Shown here: positions 41,962 through 50,954 of the stretch, piece after piece
Layout of the letters: every line of letters begins with the position of its first letter
Numbering within the stretch: the stretch's first letter is position 1
Assembly (NCBI RefSeq): GCF_900111925.1
Contig: NZ_FOKA01000007.1
Span: 124,001-188,000 of the forward strand
Length of the DNA stretch: 64,000 nt
Source of the DNA: Cellulomonas marina
GTDB lineage: Bacteria; Actinomycetota; Actinomycetes; Actinomycetales; Cellulomonadaceae
Direction: 5' to 3'
Program-made: the position numbers and the translations under genes
The notes under the pieces: generated by a model
Told to the model about the DNA's origin: nothing
What the model saw: the letters and a program-made list of their open reading frames with translations, nothing else
The model's database searches: none

Positions 41962-41994
41962 ACGGCCGGTCCCGTCCTCGACGGGGCCGGCCGT
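41962..41994. terminator. Terminator of the surface protein gene
   Basis: 15-bp stem (ACGGCCGGTCCCGTC / GACGGGGCCGGCCGT, one T-G wobble) with a CTC loop, 23 bp after the stop. Confidence 0.8.
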
Positions 41995-42075
41995 CGTCGT
42001 GCGCCCGATGCGGTGCTCGCGCCGCGCCGGACGCCGGCGGGCAGCACGCCGACAGCCGCGGGCCGGGCACCGGAA

Positions 42076-42090
42076 TACCCCGGGGGGGTA
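42076..42090. promoter_or_regulatory. CsoR-type copper operator
   Basis: TACCCC-GGG-GGGGTA, the G-tract inverted repeat typical of CsoR sites, just upstream of csoR. It overlaps TACCGT (42089-42094), a TAnnnT box 6 bp before a GTG at 42101, so bound CsoR would block the promoter. Copper-loaded CsoR should release it. Confidence 0.8.
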
Positions 42091-42106
42091 CCGTGTTCGG
42101 GTGGGC

Positions 42107-42403
42107 ATGACGGACAGCGCGCAGCACGGGTACACCGACGCCAAGGCCGAGTACCTGCGTCGGCTCAAGCGCATCGAGGGGCAGGTCCGCGGCATCGCGC
42201 GGATGGTCGACGAGGACGTGTACTGCATCGACGTCCTCACGCAGGTCTCCGCCGTGACCAAGGCGCTGCAGGCCGTGAGCATCGGCCTCGTCGAGGACCA
42301 CCTCGGCCACTGCGTCGTCGACGCCGCCCGGCGCTCCCCCGAGGAGGGCGAGGCGAAGGTCAAGGAGGCCGCCGACGCCATCGCCCGCCTCGTGCGGAGC
42401 TGA
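42107..42403 (+). CDS. csoR: Copper-sensing transcriptional repressor CsoR
   Basis: 98 residues, all-helical CsoR/RcnR fold. The Cu(I) ligands Cys-His-Cys are present: VYCIDVLTQ (about residue 44) and DHLGHC (His and Cys spaced x3). RLKRIEGQVRGIARMV is the N-terminal DNA-contact helix. ATG start; an in-frame GTG two codons earlier lies 6 bp after a -10-like box, so a leaderless 100-residue form is equally possible. It is first in the csoR-copZ-copA operon and its own operator lies directly upstream, giving autoregulation. Confidence 0.93.
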   Translation: MTDSAQHGYTDAKAEYLRRLKRIEGQVRGIARMVDEDVYCIDVLTQVSAVTKALQAVSIGLVEDHLGHCVVDAARRSPEEGEAKVKEAADAIARLVRS

Positions 42404-42479
42404 GCGCGCCGGCCGCAGGCCGTCCCGTCCGTCCCCCGACCGCGCCCAGCGACCCACCACCATCCCGAGAGGCACGCCC

Positions 42480-42722
42480 ATGAGCACCCAGACCGTCACC
42501 ACCACCCTGTCCGTCGACGGCATGACCTGCGGCCACTGCGTCCGCGCGGTCACCGAGGAGCTGTCCGCGCTGCCCGGCGTCGAGGACGTGCAGGTCGACC
42601 TCGTCGCGGGCGGCTCGTCGCCCGTGGTCGTCACCTCGCAGGGCCCGCTCGACGACGCCGCCGTCGGCGCGGCCGTCACCGAGGCCGGCTACGCCCTCAC
42701 CCCGCGCCGGAGCCTGCTGTGA
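42480..42722 (+). CDS. copZ: Copper chaperone CopZ (HMA domain)
   Basis: 80 residues, a single heavy-metal-associated domain with the ferredoxin-like fold. The Cu(I) site is GMTCGHC (about residues 14-20), inside [21 protein letters not shown] precedes the ATG. It lies 76 bp after csoR and its stop overlaps the copA start by 4 bp. It should hand Cu(I) to the CopA encoded next and help load CsoR. Confidence 0.94.
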   Translation: MSTQTVTTTLSVDGMTCGHCVRAVTEELSALPGVEDVQVDLVAGGSSPVVVTSQGPLDDAAVGAAVTEAGYALTPRRSLL

Positions 42723-45256
42723 GCGCCCCGACGACCCGTGGCGACGGGCGTGGCGACGCGCGCGACCCGGGCGTCGTCAGCGTCGACCTCGCGGTCGAGG
42801 GGATGACCTGCGCCTCGTGCGTCGCGCGCGTCGAGAAGAAGCTCAACCGCGTCCCGGGCGCGACCGCCACCGTCAACCTCGCCCTCGAGTCCGCGCACGT
42901 CACGCTCGTGCCCGACGAGGGTGCCGGCACGTCCACGGGCACCGCCGACCCCGAGGCCCTGCTGGCCGCCGTGCGCAGCGCCGGGTACGACGCGCGCGTC
43001 ACGGCCGTCCACGACCCGAACGCCCCAGTCCGGCTCACCGCCGGGCGCGCCGAGCACGGGCAGGAGCACGGGCACGGGCACGGGCACGACCCCCTCGACC
43101 ACGCCCTGTCCGGCCACACCATGGCCCCCGGCCACGACATGGACCCCGACGAGGACACCTCCGCGCCGACCGACGCCCGCGGGACCGAGCTGCGGTCGCG
43201 GCTGCGCGTCGCGGCGGTGCTCACCGTGCCCGTCGTCGCCCTGTCGATGCTGCCGGCGCTGCAGTTCGGCGGCTGGCAGTGGGTGGTCGCGGCGCTGGCC
43301 CTGCCCGTGGCGACGTGGGCGGCCTGGCCGTTCCACCGCGCCGCCGCGCGTGCGGCCCGGCACCGCGCGTCGACGATGGACACGCTCGTGTCGATCGGGA
43401 TCGTCGCGGCGACGGCCTGGTCGCTGTGGGCCCTGCTCCTCGGGGGCGCCGGGCGCCTCGGCATGACGATGGAGCCGACGCTCTGGCCCGCCGCCAGCGC
43501 CGCGCACGCCGGCATGCCCGAGCTGTACTTCGAGGTGGCGGCGGTCGTCACCACGTTCCTGCTGGCGGGTCGGTACCTCGAGCACCGCTCGCGCCGCCGC
43601 GCCGGCGACGCCCTGCGCGCCCTGCTCGACCTCGGCGCCAAGGACGTCACGCTGCTCGTCGCCGACGACCCCGGCGGCCGCCGCCGCGAGGAGCGCGTCC
43701 CCGTCGACCGCCTGGCCGTCGACGACCTCTTCGTCGTGCGCCCCGGGGAGAAGGTCGCCACCGACGGCGTCGTCGTCGAGGGCACGAGCGCCGTGGACAC
43801 CTCGCTGCTCACGGGCGAGCCCGTGCCGGTCGACGTCGGCCCCGGCGACCCCGTCACCGGCGCGACCGTCAACAGCGCCGGCCACCTCGTCGTGCGGGCC
43901 ACCCGCGTCGGCGCGGAGACGCAGCTCGCGCAGATCGGGCGCCTCGTCGCCGCCGCGCAGACGGGCAAGGCCCCCGTGCAGCGCCTCGCGGACCGCATCT
44001 CGGCGGTGTTCGTGCCCGTCGTGCTGGTGCTCGCGCTCGGCACGCTCGTCACGTGGCTCGTGCTCGGCGGCGACGTGCAGGCCGCCTTCACCGCGGCCGT
44101 CGCCGTCCTCATCATCGCGTGCCCCTGCGCGCTGGGGCTCGCGACGCCGACCGCCCTGCTGGCCGGCACGGGCCGCGGTGCGCAGCTCGGCGTGCTCATC
44201 AAGGGCCCCGAGGTGCTCGAGCGGACGCGCCGCGTCGACACGGTCGTGCTCGACAAGACCGGCACGGTGACGCAGGGCCGGATGGCCCTCGTCGACGTCG
44301 TCCCGCTGGGCGGCACCGACCGCGACGAGGCGCTGCGCCTCGCGGCCGCGGTCGAGGCCCGCGCGGAGCACCCCATCGGCCGGGCCGTCGCGGCGGCGGT
44401 CCCGGTGCCCGCCGACGACGCCCCCGTCGGCGGCGACGGCGTCGTGGTCGGCTCCGACCAGGTCCTCGACTTCCGCGCCGACGCCGGCCACGGCGTCAGC
44501 GGGGTCGTGCGGACGGCGCACTCCGGCGTCGGGCTGGGTCGGCGCGTCCTCGTCGGACGCCTCGGCTGGCTCGCCGACCAGGGCGTCGACGTCGGTCCCG
44601 CGCGCGCCGAGGTCGCGGCGGCGCAGGACGCCGGCGCGACCGCGGTCGTCGTCGCGTGGGACGGGAGCGCCCGCGGCGTGCTCGTCCTGCGCGACCCCGT
44701 GAAGGACGACGCCCGGACCGCCCTCGACGAGCTGCGCGCCCTCGGGCTGCACCCCGTCCTGCTCACCGGCGACAACGCCGGTGCCGCCCGGGCCGTCGCG
44801 GCCGAGGTGGGCATCGCGCCCGACGACGTCGTCGCCGAGGTGCTGCCCGCCGACAAGGTGGCGGTCGTGGAGCGGCTCCAGCGCGAGGGCCGGACGGTCG
44901 CGATGGTCGGCGACGGCGTCAACGACGCCGCCGCCCTGGCCGCCGCGGACCTGGGGCTGGCCATGGGCACGGGGACGGACGTGGCCATCGACGCCGCCGA
45001 CCTCACGCTCGTGCGCGGGGACCTGCGGTCGGTGGGCCGCGCGATCCGGCTGTCGCGGGCGACCCTGCGGGTGATCCGCCAGAACCTGTTCTGGGCGTTC
45101 GCCTACAACGTCGCCGCGATCCCGCTGGCGGCGCTGGGCCTGCTCAACCCGATGATCGCGGGCGCGGCGATGGCCTTCTCCTCGGTGCTCGTCGTCGCGA
45201 ACTCCCTGCGGCTGCGGGCGTTCGACCGCGTGCCGGCCGCCGCCCCGCGGGCGTGA
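42719..45256 (+). CDS. copA: Copper-exporting P1B-type ATPase
   Basis: 845 residues. One N-terminal HMA domain with GMTCASC (about residue 28). A His-rich linker ([12 protein letters not shown], about 110-125, and [13 protein letters not shown]) could bind extra metal. The ATPase core is complete: TGEP, the membrane metal site [15 protein letters not shown], phosphorylation motif [15 protein letters not shown], and [16 protein letters not shown]. Eight membrane segments are expected. The CPC motif and the neighbours indicate Cu(I) export. GTG start overlaps copZ, giving tight translational coupling. A terminator follows. Confidence 0.95.
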   Translation: MSAPTTRGDGRGDARDPGVVSVDLAVEGMTCASCVARVEKKLNRVPGATATVNLALESAHVTLVPDEGAGTSTGTADPEALLAAVRSAGYDARVTAVHDPNAPVRLTAGRAEHGQEHGHGHGHDPLDHALSGHTMAPGHDMDPDEDTSAPTDARGTELRSRLRVAAVLTVPVVALSMLPALQFGGWQWVVAALALPVATWAAWPFHRAAARAARHRASTMDTLVSIGIVAATAWSLWALLLGGAGRLGMTMEPTLWPAASAAHAGMPELYFEVAAVVTTFLLAGRYLEHRSRRRAGDALRALLDLGAKDVTLLVADDPGGRRREERVPVDRLAVDDLFVVRPGEKVATDGVVVEGTSAVDTSLLTGEPVPVDVGPGDPVTGATVNSAGHLVVRATRVGAETQLAQIGRLVAAAQTGKAPVQRLADRISAVFVPVVLVLALGTLVTWLVLGGDVQAAFTAAVAVLIIACPCALGLATPTALLAGTGRGAQLGVLIKGPEVLERTRRVDTVVLDKTGTVTQGRMALVDVVPLGGTDRDEALRLAAAVEARAEHPIGRAVAAAVPVPADDAPVGGDGVVVGSDQVLDFRADAGHGVSGVVRTAHSGVGLGRRVLVGRLGWLADQGVDVGPARAEVAAAQDAGATAVVVAWDGSARGVLVLRDPVKDDARTALDELRALGLHPVLLTGDNAGAARAVAAEVGIAPDDVVAEVLPADKVAVVERLQREGRTVAMVGDGVNDAAALAAADLGLAMGTGTDVAIDAADLTLVRGDLRSVGRAIRLSRATLRVIRQNLFWAFAYNVAAIPLAALGLLNPMIAGAAMAFSSVLVVANSLRLRAFDRVPAAAPRA

Positions 45257-45322
45257 GGACCGGCCTGCGGACCAGCACGAGGACCGGCACGAGAGCCGGC
45301 ACGACACCGACGCCGCCCCGGC

Positions 45323-45347
45323 GGCGCCCAGGACTCTCCCGGGCGCC
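45323..45347. terminator. Terminator after copA
   Basis: GGCGCCC-N11-GGGCGCC hairpin; with one mismatch the stem extends to 10 bp. It lies between copA and the next gene's promoter. Confidence 0.7.
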
Positions 45348-45363
45348 GTCCAGGGGCGGCGTC

Positions 45364-45369
45364 TAGCGT
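45364..45369 (+). promoter_or_regulatory. -10 box for the leaderless CPBP gene
   Basis: TAGCGT (TAnnnT), 7 bp before GTG at 45377. No ribosome site. Confidence 0.5.
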
Positions 45370-45376
45370 GCCGCGG

Positions 45377-46201
45377 GTGAGCGCCGACGTCCCCGCCGCA
45401 GCCGTCCCCGGAGCCGGCGCCGGAACCCCGCCCGTGTCCGGCGCGGCGTGGCGGCGACGGCTGACGGTCGAGGTGTGGATCGTGCTGGGGTTGTCGCTCG
45501 GGCGGTCCGGCGTCTACGCCGTCGTCACGATCCTCGACCGCGTGACCCGGCCCGAGGCCCTCGGCGCCCAGACCGCCACGCTGAACCCGAGCCGCGCCGA
45601 CCGGCCCTGGCTCGACCTCACCTACCAGCTCCTGTCGCTCGGGTTCGCGCTCGTGCCGGTCGCGCTGGCGCTCTACCTGCTCTCCGCCCAGGGCCGGTCG
45701 GCGCTGCGGCGCATCGGGCTGGACCGGGCGCGGCCGGGCCGGGACCTGCTCGTCGGGGCCGGGCTCGCGGCCCTCATCGGGATCCCCGGGCTGGGCCTGT
45801 ACGTCGTGGGGCGCCTGCTGGGCGTCACGGTCGAGGTCCGGGCCGCCGCGCTGGACGCCGCCTGGTGGACCGTGCCCGTCCTCCTGCTCTCGGCGCTGCA
45901 GAACGCGCTCCTCGAGGAGGTCGTCGCGGTCGGCTACCTCGTGGAGCGGCTGCGCGAGCTGCGGTGGGGGCCCGTGGCGACCGTCGCCGCGAGCGCCCTG
46001 CTGCGCGGGTCGTACCACCTCTACCAGGGGTGGGGGCCGTTCGTCGGCAACGTCGTCATGGGCGTCGTGTTCGCCGAGTACTACCGGCGACGAGGGCGCG
46101 TCGGCCCGCTCGTCGTCGCCCACACGCTCATGGACGCCGTCGTGTTCGTGGGCTACGCGCTGGTGCCCGACGACATCAGGACCTCGCTCGGCCTCTCGTG
46201 A
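45377..46201 (+). CDS. CPBP-family intramembrane glutamic protease
   Basis: 274 residues with about eight hydrophobic segments. The Abi/CPBP motifs are visible: EEVVAVGYLVERL (Glu-Glu, about residue 180), SALLRGSYHLYQGWGPF (His of motif 2), and VVAHTLMDAVVF with the last His. The first motif has GY where EExxxR is usual, so catalytic strength is uncertain. Such proteins act in membrane-protein processing or bacteriocin immunity. The GTG chosen is the one after the -10 box; an in-frame GTG three codons earlier is the alternative. Confidence 0.88.
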   Translation: MSADVPAAAVPGAGAGTPPVSGAAWRRRLTVEVWIVLGLSLGRSGVYAVVTILDRVTRPEALGAQTATLNPSRADRPWLDLTYQLLSLGFALVPVALALYLLSAQGRSALRRIGLDRARPGRDLLVGAGLAALIGIPGLGLYVVGRLLGVTVEVRAAALDAAWWTVPVLLLSALQNALLEEVVAVGYLVERLRELRWGPVATVAASALLRGSYHLYQGWGPFVGNVVMGVVFAEYYRRRGRVGPLVVAHTLMDAVVFVGYALVPDDIRTSLGLS

Positions 46202-46241
46202 GGCGCGCGCCGGACCCGGCCCGCGCGCCGGACCGGCTGCC

Positions 46242-46247
46242 TAGACT
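46242..46247 (+). promoter_or_regulatory. -10 box for the leaderless flippase-like gene
   Basis: TAGACT (TAnnnT), 6 bp before ATG at 46254; no ribosome site. Clearest leaderless candidate in the window. Confidence 0.6.
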
Positions 46248-46253
46248 CGCGGC

Positions 46254-48779
46254 ATGTCGGTGACGGACCAGCCCGCGGACCCGCGGGCCACCGACGACCC
46301 CGCGCGGCCGGACGGCGGCGCCGCCGCAGGCACCGCGCGCCGCCGGGGGGCCTCCGCGTGGGACGGACGGTCCACGCCCGTCCCCGTCGTCGGCGACGAG
46401 CCCGGGGACGGCCGGGCGCGCCGCGTGCACCACCCCTCCGACCTCGTCGACACGGTGGTCGCCGCGCTCGGCGTCGTCCTCGTCATGGTCGCCGCGGTCT
46501 ACGCGCAGAACACCGCGACGGGCGTCGCGGAGGACGTCCAGGCGTCCGCCGAGCTGCTGCGCCGCGTGCTCTTCGTCCCGGTCGCGGTGCTCGAGGGCAC
46601 TGTCACGCTGCTCGCGCCGCTGGCCGTCCTCACCGAGCTCGCCGTGCGCCGCCTGGGCCGGCAGGTCCTCGAGGTGCTGGCCGGCGCGGTCGCCGCGGTC
46701 GTGCTGAGCGCGGTCCTCGTCGCGCTGGTCCGGGTGCTCGGCTCCGCGGAGCTGCAGGCCGGGCTGTCCGTCGTGCGCGGCGGTGCACGCGTCGTGGAGG
46801 TGCCGGGGTACCTGGCGATGCTCGTCGGGCTGCTGACCGTCGCCGGGCCGCGCACGCGTCGCCGCAGCGTGCGGTGGTCGTGGAACGGCCTGTGGGTCGC
46901 CACGGGGGTCCTGCTCGTCACGGCTCAGGCGGCCCTGCCGGCCATCGCCGTGGCGCTCCTCGTCGGGCGCACGGCGGGGCAGGGCGTGCGGTACGCGCTG
47001 GGCGTCCGGTCCGAGCGGGCGTACGGCGTGCGGCTGGTCGAGGCCGTCCGACGGGCGGGTTTCGCCGCGGCGTCGCTACAGCGCGCGGGCGACGACGAGC
47101 CGCTCACCCGGACGACCGACCACCGCGTCTACACGCTCACCACGACCGACGGGGGCCGGCACGCCCTCGTCGCCATGGACGGGGACCGGCAGGTCGTCGG
47201 CGGGCTCGCGCGGCTGTGGCGGTCCCTGCGCCTGCGCGGGATCGAGGGCCGGTCGGTGGTGTCGCTGCGGCAGGCGGCCGAGCGGTTCGCGCTGCTCAAC
47301 CACGCCGCGCAGGCGGCCGGCGTGCGGGTGCCCGCGCTCGAGGGCATGGGGCAGGCGGACGACACGATGGTGCTCGTCCTGCAGGAGCCCGCGCGCGCCC
47401 GGGCGCTGTCCGACGTCCCGGCGGCGGAGATCACCGACGCCGTCCTGCGGGCGGCCTGGGAGGAGCTGGCGCGGGCGCACGCGGCCGGGGTCGCCCACCG
47501 CGGCATCACCGCCGACGCGATCCTCCTCGCCCCGGGCGACGAGGGGACGCCCCAGGTGTGGTTCACCGCCTGGGACCAGGGCGACGTCGCCTGCTCGGAC
47601 CTGGCCCGCCGGCTCGACCTCGCCCAGCTCGTCGCCGTCCTGGCGCTGCGCGTCGGCGCGACGCGGGCCATCGCCGCGGCCGCCGACGTGCTGCCCGACG
47701 CCGACCTCGTCAGCATCGGGCCGCTCCTGCAGCCCATCACCCTGCCGCGCCGGACGCGCATGGAGCTGCGCGACCACAAGGAGGTGCTGCCGGACCTGCG
47801 CGAGGAGCTCGTCGCCCGCATCCCCGAGGCGGACGTCGCACCCGAGCAGCTGACGCGGTTCGGCGCGCGGACGCTGCTGTCGATCCTCGTGACGATCCTC
47901 GCGCTGTTCGTCGTCCTCACGTCGATCAACGTCTCGACGATCGCGGAGGCGCTCGAGCAGAGCGATTGGCGGTGGAGCGTCGTGGCGTTCGCGCTGGGGC
48001 TGGTGACGCTGCTGGGAGCGGCGCTCACGATCGTCGCGTTCTCGCCGGTGCGGCTGTCGGTGTGGCGGGCGACGATCGTGCAGACGGCCGCGACCTTCGT
48101 CGCCCTGGCCGCACCCGCCGGGGTGGGGCCCGCGGCCCTCAACCTGCGCATGCTCACACGGCGGGGGGTGAGCACGTCGCTCGCCGGCGCCACCGTCGCG
48201 CTCGTGCAGGTGAGCCAGTTCGTCGTCACCGTCCTGCTGCTGCTGGGGCTGTCCGTGGTGACCGGGCGGGGCGAGGAGTCGACGCTGCCCATCTCGCCCG
48301 CGATGCTCGTGGCGGTGGGCGTCATCGCGGCCCTCGTCGCCGCCGCGCTGCTGGTGCCCAAGGTCCGGCAGTGGGCGGTCGCCCGGATCCTGCCGGTGCT
48401 CGCGCAGACCTGGCCGCGGCTCATCGCGGTGCTGGGGCAGCCGTGGCGGCTGGCGCTGGCCGTGACGGGGAACCTCGTCATGACGCTGGGGTACGTGTTC
48501 GCGCTGGACGCGTGCCTGGCCGCGTTCGGGCGGGACGCGCTGCTCGTGCCCGTGGCGCTGGCGTACCTGGCGGGCAACACCGCGGGCTCGCTGGTGCCGA
48601 CCCCCGGCGGCGTGGGCACGGTCGAGCTGGCGCTGGCCGGTTCGCTGGCGAGCCTGACGGGTGTGAACGTCGGCATCGCGACGTCCGTGGCGGTGCTGTT
48701 CCGCGTGCTGACCTACTGGCTGCGGGTGCCGCTGGGCTGGGCCGCGATGCGGTACCTGCAGAAGCGGGGCGAGCTGTAG
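46254..48779 (+). CDS. LPG-synthase/UPF0104-like membrane protein with a degenerate kinase-like domain
   Basis: 841 residues. Residues about 65-255 hold six hydrophobic segments. The central ~250 residues resemble a degenerate protein-kinase fold: VYTLTTTDGGRHALV as a glycine-loop-like strand, GVAHRGITADAILLA in place of the HRD loop, and TAWDQGDVACSD in place of DxG. The C-terminal ~310 residues are the lysylphosphatidylglycerol-synthase transmembrane/flippase domain, including LAAPAGVGPAALNLRML and NTAGSLVPTPGGVGTVELALAG. No aminoacyl-transferase domain follows. Expected role: lipid or glycolipid movement across the membrane, with the kinase-like part as regulator (inference). Confidence 0.82.
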   Translation: MSVTDQPADPRATDDPARPDGGAAAGTARRRGASAWDGRSTPVPVVGDEPGDGRARRVHHPSDLVDTVVAALGVVLVMVAAVYAQNTATGVAEDVQASAELLRRVLFVPVAVLEGTVTLLAPLAVLTELAVRRLGRQVLEVLAGAVAAVVLSAVLVALVRVLGSAELQAGLSVVRGGARVVEVPGYLAMLVGLLTVAGPRTRRRSVRWSWNGLWVATGVLLVTAQAALPAIAVALLVGRTAGQGVRYALGVRSERAYGVRLVEAVRRAGFAAASLQRAGDDEPLTRTTDHRVYTLTTTDGGRHALVAMDGDRQVVGGLARLWRSLRLRGIEGRSVVSLRQAAERFALLNHAAQAAGVRVPALEGMGQADDTMVLVLQEPARARALSDVPAAEITDAVLRAAWEELARAHAAGVAHRGITADAILLAPGDEGTPQVWFTAWDQGDVACSDLARRLDLAQLVAVLALRVGATRAIAAAADVLPDADLVSIGPLLQPITLPRRTRMELRDHKEVLPDLREELVARIPEADVAPEQLTRFGARTLLSILVTILALFVVLTSINVSTIAEALEQSDWRWSVVAFALGLVTLLGAALTIVAFSPVRLSVWRATIVQTAATFVALAAPAGVGPAALNLRMLTRRGVSTSLAGATVALVQVSQFVVTVLLLLGLSVVTGRGEESTLPISPAMLVAVGVIAALVAAALLVPKVRQWAVARILPVLAQTWPRLIAVLGQPWRLALAVTGNLVMTLGYVFALDACLAAFGRDALLVPVALAYLAGNTAGSLVPTPGGVGTVELALAGSLASLTGVNVGIATSVAVLFRVLTYWLRVPLGWAAMRYLQKRGEL

Positions 48780-48882
48780 GGCCGGTCCGGCCGGCCCGGG
48801 TCGGCGTCGATGTCCTCCCGGGCCGTGGTGGTGCGTCAGGGGGTGGAGTGGCCGCACGGGCCACGGCTGAGGAGGAACGACC

Positions 48883-49212
48883 ATGCAGTTCGTGCTGTTC
48901 ATCTGCACCGACCCGACCGGTGAGCCCTACGACGAGTCGGCCGACGACGTCGAGGCCTGGTTCACGACGCTGCAGGAGCAGGGCCGGCACCTGGCCGGGG
49001 ACCGGCTGCGGCCCGTCGAGGACGCCGTCACCGTGCGCGTCCGCGGTGGCGACCGCCTGGTGACCGACGGCCCGTTCGCCGAGACGCGGGAGTGGATCGC
49101 GGGCTTCGACCTGGTCGAGGCGGCGGACCGGGACGAGGCGGTGGCGATCGCGGCGGCCCACCCGATGGCGCGGTTCGGGCGCATCGAGGTCCGCGCCGTC
49201 TGGCCGCTGTGA
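48883..49212 (+). CDS. YCII-related (DGPF) protein
   Basis: 109 residues. The YCII fold is recognised by VTDGPFAETREWIAGFDLVEA (DGPF motif, about residues 66-70) and IAAAHPMARFGRIEVRAV near the C-terminus. GGAGGAACGACC precedes the ATG. These proteins nearly always sit next to an ECF42-type sigma factor, as here; the biochemical role is not known. The next gene starts 3 bp after its stop. Confidence 0.9.
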   Translation: MQFVLFICTDPTGEPYDESADDVEAWFTTLQEQGRHLAGDRLRPVEDAVTVRVRGGDRLVTDGPFAETREWIAGFDLVEAADRDEAVAIAAAHPMARFGRIEVRAVWPL

Positions 49213-49215
49213 GCC

Positions 49216-50574
49216 GTGCCGGCGGGGGCGGGTGCTGGGGCGGGTGCTGCGGCGGTGCCGGTGGCCGACGCGCCCGTCGCTGACACGTCGGTCGCGGCCG
49301 CCCTCGCTCGGGCGGTCGCGACCGACCACGCGCGGGTCATGGCCGCCGTCATCGCGACGGTCGTCGACTGGCAGGTGGCCGAGGACGCCGTGCAGGACGC
49401 CTGCGAGCGCGCGCTGACGGCGTGGGCGCGCGAGGGCGTGCCCGCCAACCCTGCGGGGTGGCTGGTGACGACCGCTCGTCGTCGGGGCATCGACCTGCTG
49501 CGCCGGGCCGGGGGGCGCCGCGCGACGCTGCAGCGGTACGGGGTCGCGGTGGAGCGGGGGCTGCTGGAGCCGGCCGGGCCCGGCGAGGCGGAGGACCCCG
49601 ACGAGCGCGTCGGCGACGACCGGCTGCGGCTCGTGCTCACGTGCGCGCACTCCGTCCTGCCGCTCGGGTCGCGCGTCGCGCTGACGCTGCGGACGGTGCT
49701 GGGCTGGACGCCCGACGAGATCGCGCGCGCGTTCCTCGTCTCGGAGGCGGCCGTCGCCAAGCGGCTGGTGCGGGCGCGGGCGGCCCTGGCCTCGTCGGGC
49801 CTGCCGTACCGGGTGCCGGGACCGGCCGAGCTGCCCGAGCGGGTCGACGGGGTGCTGGCGGTGGTCTACCTCGTCTTCACCGAGGGGTACGCCGACCCCG
49901 CGAGCCGCGGGGCCCTCGCGCCGGAGGCGGTCCGGCTGGCGCGGCTGGTGCGGGACCTGCTCGACCCCGCGCGGCCCGAGCGCCTGGAGGCGTCGGGGCT
50001 GCTCGCGCTGCTGCTGGCCCAGCACGCGCGGCACGGGGCACGGGTGGGGCCGGACGGCGGGACGGTCCCGCTGGACCGTCAGGACCGGTCGCTGTGGGAC
50101 CGGGCGGCGCTGGCCGAGGCCGAGGGGCTCGTCGCCGACGTGCTGCAGCACGCCGCGCACAGCCGGCGCCCCGTGGGGCGGTACACGCTGCAGGCGGCGA
50201 TCGCCCTGGAGCACGACCGGCCGTCGACCGCGCAGGAGACGGACTGGGTGCGGATCGCGCGGCTGCACGAGCTGCTGAACCGGCTCGACGACGTGCCGGC
50301 GCAGCGCATCGCGTGGGCCGTGGCGGTCGGGCGGGCCGAGGGGCCCGAGCGCGGGCTGGCGGTGCTCGACGGCGTGCGGCGCGGCGAGCGGCTGCACCTG
50401 CTGCACGCGGCGCGCGGGGACCTGCTGGAGGCGGCCGGGCGGTGCGACGAGGCCGCGGCCGCCTACGCGCGGGCCGCCGAGCTCGCTCCCGGTGAGGTGG
50501 AGGGGCGGGTCCTGCGCGCGCGGTCGGAGGGGCTGGCGCGGGGGCCCGTCACAGCGGGGCCAGGCGCCGCCTGA
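49216..50574 (+). CDS. ECF RNA polymerase sigma factor, ECF42/DUF6596 type
   Basis: 452 residues, much longer than ordinary ECF sigmas. Region 2 has WQVAEDAVQDACERAL (about residues 55-70) and GWLVTTARRRGIDLLRR; region 4 has GWTPDEIARAFLVSEAAVAKRLVRAR (about 175-200). The C-terminal ~230 residues are a TPR-like helical extension (LARLVRDLLDP, RYTLQAAIALEHDRP, LDRQDRSLW), the hallmark of the DUF6596/ECF42 group. No anti-sigma gene is present; control is thought to act through the C-terminal extension. GTG start 3 bp after the YCII stop. Confidence 0.93.
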   Translation: MPAGAGAGAGAAAVPVADAPVADTSVAAALARAVATDHARVMAAVIATVVDWQVAEDAVQDACERALTAWAREGVPANPAGWLVTTARRRGIDLLRRAGGRRATLQRYGVAVERGLLEPAGPGEAEDPDERVGDDRLRLVLTCAHSVLPLGSRVALTLRTVLGWTPDEIARAFLVSEAAVAKRLVRARAALASSGLPYRVPGPAELPERVDGVLAVVYLVFTEGYADPASRGALAPEAVRLARLVRDLLDPARPERLEASGLLALLLAQHARHGARVGPDGGTVPLDRQDRSLWDRAALAEAEGLVADVLQHAAHSRRPVGRYTLQAAIALEHDRPSTAQETDWVRIARLHELLNRLDDVPAQRIAWAVAVGRAEGPERGLAVLDGVRRGERLHLLHAARGDLLEAAGRCDEAAAAYARAAELAPGEVEGRVLRARSEGLARGPVTAGPGAA

Positions 50575-50692
50575 GGAGGCAGAAGACGTTGCCCTCCGGG
50601 TCCTGCAGCACGTGCCAGGACTCCTGGCCGGTCTGCCCGACGTCCGCGGGCCGCGCGCCGAGCGCGAGGAGCCGCTCGAGCTGATCCGGCAC
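50549..50692 (-). pseudogene. Remnant of a VOC (glyoxalase-like) domain protein
   Basis: 47 residues from a GTG. The C-terminal part of a VOC fold is recognisable: LERLLALGARPADVGQ, ESWHVLQDPEGNVFCLL. A TGA lies in frame three codons before the GTG, and the expected upstream VOC halves (~90 residues) are absent, so it looks like a decayed 5'-truncated copy. It overlaps the 3' end of the sigma factor gene on the opposite strand by 26 bp. It is preceded by the hairpin at 50744-50775. Confidence 0.55.
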
Positions 50693-50743
50693 GCCATGCC
50701 GTCACCGGTCCTCTCCTCGGGTCCGACGTCGGCGGGCCGCGCG

Positions 50744-50775
50744 CTCGTGGCACCGCCGGGGGACGGTGCCACGAG
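50744..50775. terminator. Hairpin after the 54-residue riboswitch-controlled ORF
   Basis: Perfect 12-bp stem CTCGTGGCACCG / CGGTGCCACGAG with an 8-nt loop, 7 bp after the stop of the small ORF on the minus strand. It makes the riboswitch plus small ORF a self-contained transcription unit. Confidence 0.75.
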
Positions 50776-50782
50776 GCGTGGG

Positions 50783-50947
50783 TCAGGCGGCGACCGTGGG
50801 GCGCTGCGTCGGGACGCCGGCGGCGGCGACGCGCGAGGCCATGCGCGCCCAGGCCTGCACACGGGCGGCGGGGAGGGCGACGACGCGGTCGGTGACGAAC
50901 TCGTCGACGAGGCCGGTGTCGGTCGGCTCGAGGGAGAAGCGCTCCAT
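50783..50947 (-). CDS. Small ORF (54 aa) of unknown function under a c-di-GMP riboswitch
   Basis: Encodes MERFSLEPTDTGLVDEFVTD then RVVALPAARVQAWARMASRV and a short Ala/Pro/Thr tail. It has no signal peptide, membrane segment or Cys. It probably folds as one or two helices. All codon third positions but one are G or C, as in real genes here. AGGA lies 7 bp before the ATG and is part of the predicted P1 stem of the riboswitch. The ORF ends 7 bp before a strong hairpin. I do not recognise the family. Because riboswitches almost always control a real product, this is a good candidate gene. Confidence 0.65.
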   Translation of the reverse strand: MERFSLEPTDTGLVDEFVTDRVVALPAARVQAWARMASRVAAAGVPTQRPTVAA

Positions 50948-50954
50948 GGCGGTG

